A DNA stretch of 64,000 nucleotides, taken from contig NZ_JRLV01000003.1 of NCBI RefSeq assembly GCF_000769915.1, positions 124,001 through 188,000 on the forward strand. Direction: 5' to 3'. The translations under genes and the position numbers were made by a program. The stretch is from Flavobacterium beibuense F44-8 (GTDB lineage: Bacteria > Bacteroidota > Bacteroidia > Flavobacteriales > Flavobacteriaceae). A model generated the notes under the pieces. It did no database searches. It was not told the origin of the DNA and saw nothing but the letters and a program-made list of their open reading frames with translations. Below, piece by piece: positions 62,143-64,000 of the stretch; positions within the stretch are counted from its first letter, which is position 1; the number at the start of each line of letters is the position of its first letter.

Positions 62143-62976
62143 TTATTCGCTTATAAGATGAATACCGTCTTCTTTAATCTCAATTAGCCTTTGTTTATAT
62201 AAAGAACCAATTGCTTTTTTAAACGCTTTTTTACTCATTTTAAGCACTGTTTTTATATCCTCAGGATGACTGTTATCGTTCAGTCTTATAAATCCACGGC
62301 TTTCACGAAGCTCTTCCAGTATATATTGAGCATTTGGCTCAATACTATCGGCACCGCCTTTTTGAAGCGTAATATCTATTTTATTATCAGGGCGAATAAG
62401 TTTTACATAACCGATTACCCTGTCGCCCGTACGCAAATCCTGATATACTTCATCTTTATATAAAAGACCTTTGTGTTTACCATTAATAATGACATTGATA
62501 CCCATCTCAGTAATGTGCGAAATAATTAAATCTACTTCCTCACCTTCCTCAACAGTAAGCACTTCATTACTCAAAAATTTACTGGTTCTGCTTGAACCTA
62601 CTAAGCGACCTGTTTTATCATCAATATGCATATGAATTAGGTAGCGTTTGCTTTTTTCCATAGGTCTTGCCTGTTCCTTAAAAGGTACAAACAAGTCTTT
62701 TTCAAGTCCCCAGTCTACAAATGCTCCAAATTTATTGATGTAGCTTACTCTTAAATATGCAAAATCATTTAAAGTAATATATGGCTTTAATGTAGTAGCT
62801 ACTAACCTTTCCTCATGATCAAGATATACAAAAACAGCCAACTCATCCCCTACTTCAAATTTACGGGGTACATACTTATTAGGTAATAAAACATCCTTAC
62901 TACCATCAGTTAAGTATAAACCAACACTGGTATCTCTTTGTATTTTTAACGTATTATATTGTCCTATCTCAATCAT
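62143..62976 (-). CDS. cvfB: CvfB-type S1 RNA-binding protein
   Basis: A 277-residue protein built of S1-like beta barrels (about 1-65, 70-140, 150-215) and a C-terminal winged helix (about 225-277; IKTVLKMSKKAFKKAIGSLY). Characteristic segments are GQYNTLKIQRDTSVGLYLTD, KFGAFVDWGLEKDLFVPFKE and MGINVIINGKHKGLLYKDEV. In Staphylococcus, CvfB affects virulence and binds RNA; a role in mRNA control is likely here. It lies 38 bases downstream of menD. Confidence 0.9.
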   Translation of the reverse strand: MIEIGQYNTLKIQRDTSVGLYLTDGSKDVLLPNKYVPRKFEVGDELAVFVYLDHEERLVATTLKPYITLNDFAYLRVSYINKFGAFVDWGLEKDLFVPFKEQARPMEKSKRYLIHMHIDDKTGRLVGSSRTSKFLSNEVLTVEEGEEVDLIISHITEMGINVIINGKHKGLLYKDEVYQDLRTGDRVIGYVKLIRPDNKIDITLQKGGADSIEPNAQYILEELRESRGFIRLNDNSHPEDIKTVLKMSKKAFKKAIGSLYKQRLIEIKEDGIHLISE

Positions 62977-63014
62977 CCTATGTGGTTTATTATATAAATG
63001 TACGAAGTTTTAGC

Positions 63015-64000
63015 TTAGGCTAATTCTTTAAAATATTGTTTTAATATCTGGTCGTTCTCTTTTACAGGGGTAAATACTTCAAGTATTTTCGGACTATCAG
63101 ATTTAGTGAAAAATGCTTCAAGGTTACTGTTAAGTTCTTCCAGGTTATGTGCCTGAGAATATTCAAAACCAAACATTTTTGCAAGATGTTCTCCTGTTAG
63201 GTTGTGTTCGGTCTCAAAATAGGTATTAAACACAGCTGTTTCCCTATGTCCCGGTAATATCCTGAATATACCCCCACCACCGTTATTGATAAGCAGAATT
63301 TTAAAATCTTTCGGGATATAACTGTTCCAAAGCGCATTACTGTCGTAAAAGAAACTTACGTCTCCCGTGATAAGAATGTTTTCTTTACCACTGGCTACGG
63401 CAGCACCAATCGCGGTAGATGTACAGCCGTCTATACCACTGGTTCCTCTGTTGCAAAACACTTCAACCGATGGTTTCATATCAAAAAGCTGCATGTATCG
63501 TATGGCAGAACTGTTACTTATCTGTACCTGTGAATTTTCAGGTAATGATGTAAGAACCGATTCAAATACCTTGAAATCACTAAACGGAATCTGAGTCATG
63601 TATTCATCATGTTTCAGTTTCCTGTATGCTTTTATTTCCTGAACTCTGTGGTTGTAACTACTCTCAACAAAATGTGTAGCCGGTAAAAAACGATTTAAAA
63701 ATGTATTTGGTTCAGCTAAAAAATGCTTGGTAAGTACTCCAAAGGTATCATAAGCCCTTAGTGTATCAATGTGCCAGTGATCGTGAGGTTTGTATTTTCT
63801 TAAAAAGGCTTTAATCCTTTTTGATACTACCATTCCGCCAAAGGTAACAAGTATGTCCGGGCAAAATGCCTTAAAGTCTTCTTCCTTAAACGGTGTGATT
63901 ATAACATCAATACTGTTTAAAAATTTTTTATGATGGATATTTGAAGTAGTCTCAGTCATTACCACTACAGAAGGATCTTCTGCAAGATGCTCCAGTATTT
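63015..64000 (-). CDS. menD: SEPHCHC synthase MenD, C-terminal part cut by window edge
   Basis: The C-terminal 328 or so residues of MenD, the ThDP-dependent enzyme joining isochorismate and 2-oxoglutarate. The frame is open to the window edge (ILEHLAEDPSVVV precedes the first internal Met at 63965), so the gene continues beyond 64000. The ThDP/Mg motif is in LITGDVSFFYDSNALWNSYI (GDxSFxxDxNAL), with CNRGTSGIDGCTSTAIGAA before it, both typical of MenD. It begins the men cluster within this window. Confidence 0.93.
   Translation of the reverse strand, partial: ILEHLAEDPSVVVMTETTSNIHHKKFLNSIDVIITPFKEEDFKAFCPDILVTFGGMVVSKRIKAFLRKYKPHDHWHIDTLRAYDTFGVLTKHFLAEPNTFLNRFLPATHFVESSYNHRVQEIKAYRKLKHDEYMTQIPFSDFKVFESVLTSLPENSQVQISNSSAIRYMQLFDMKPSVEVFCNRGTSGIDGCTSTAIGAAVASGKENILITGDVSFFYDSNALWNSYIPKDFKILLINNGGGGIFRILPGHRETAVFNTYFETEHNLTGEHLAKMFGFEYSQAHNLEELNSNLEAFFTKSDSPKILEVFTPVKENDQILKQYFKELA

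Overview
The window looks like chromosomal DNA from a member of the Flavobacteriaceae (Bacteroidota). The base composition is AT-rich, Shine-Dalgarno sites are absent, and several genes are preceded by the Bacteroidota -7 element TAnnTTTG. A secreted protein carries a type IX secretion (T9SS) C-terminal sorting domain. Several families are ones typical of this group: a MutS2 without Smr domain, a fused 2-oxoacid dehydrogenase E1, a DUF6155 protein and a DUF2911 protein. No rRNA, tRNA, CRISPR array or prophage was seen.

Region by region: 1-9.4 kb holds core functions (holA 3' part, a hybrid histidine kinase, ettA, three envelope proteins of unknown role, an LpxH-type hydrolase, aroC). At 9.6-12.5 kb there is a T9SS-secreted protein and an intact 1311-bp IS3-family element (inverted repeats, ATC target duplication, A6G frameshift site). 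From 12.5 to 33.2 kb lie mutS2, ung, a succinyl-CoA:acetate-type CoA-transferase divergent from an AraC regulator, a YciH/SUI1 factor, a fused E1 dehydrogenase, a cNMP/CBS/DUF294 protein with an exonuclease, a TPR-AAA+/TPR-membrane pair, and acs.

From 33.5 to 42.3 kb eight closely packed genes form one aromatic-degradation operon: flavin reductase, salicylyl-CoA 5-hydroxylase/oxidoreductase, aryl-CoA ligase, hotdog thioesterase, nitrilase, gentisate 1,2-dioxygenase, fumarylacetoacetase-family hydrolase and maleate cis-trans isomerase. Read together they predict salicylate (possibly released from a nitrile) -> salicyl-CoA -> gentisyl-CoA -> gentisate -> maleylpyruvate -> maleate + pyruvate -> fumarate. 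This is the most notable system in the window.

From 42.4 to 52 kb come a Nudix hydrolase, DUF763, an SF2 helicase, endonuclease V, DUF6155, a DUF3817/MscS pair, a thioesterase and a CDF transporter. At 52-54.3 kb an acyl-CoA oxidase/dehydrogenase frame is cut by a single in-frame TAG codon. The last 10 kb on the minus strand is a menaquinone region (menD, cvfB, ygiD-like, menB, two PH-domain proteins, menA, an MBL-fold hydrolase, menC), interrupted only by a plus-strand beta-lactamase-family lipoprotein. Both window ends cut genes: holA on the left and menD on the right.
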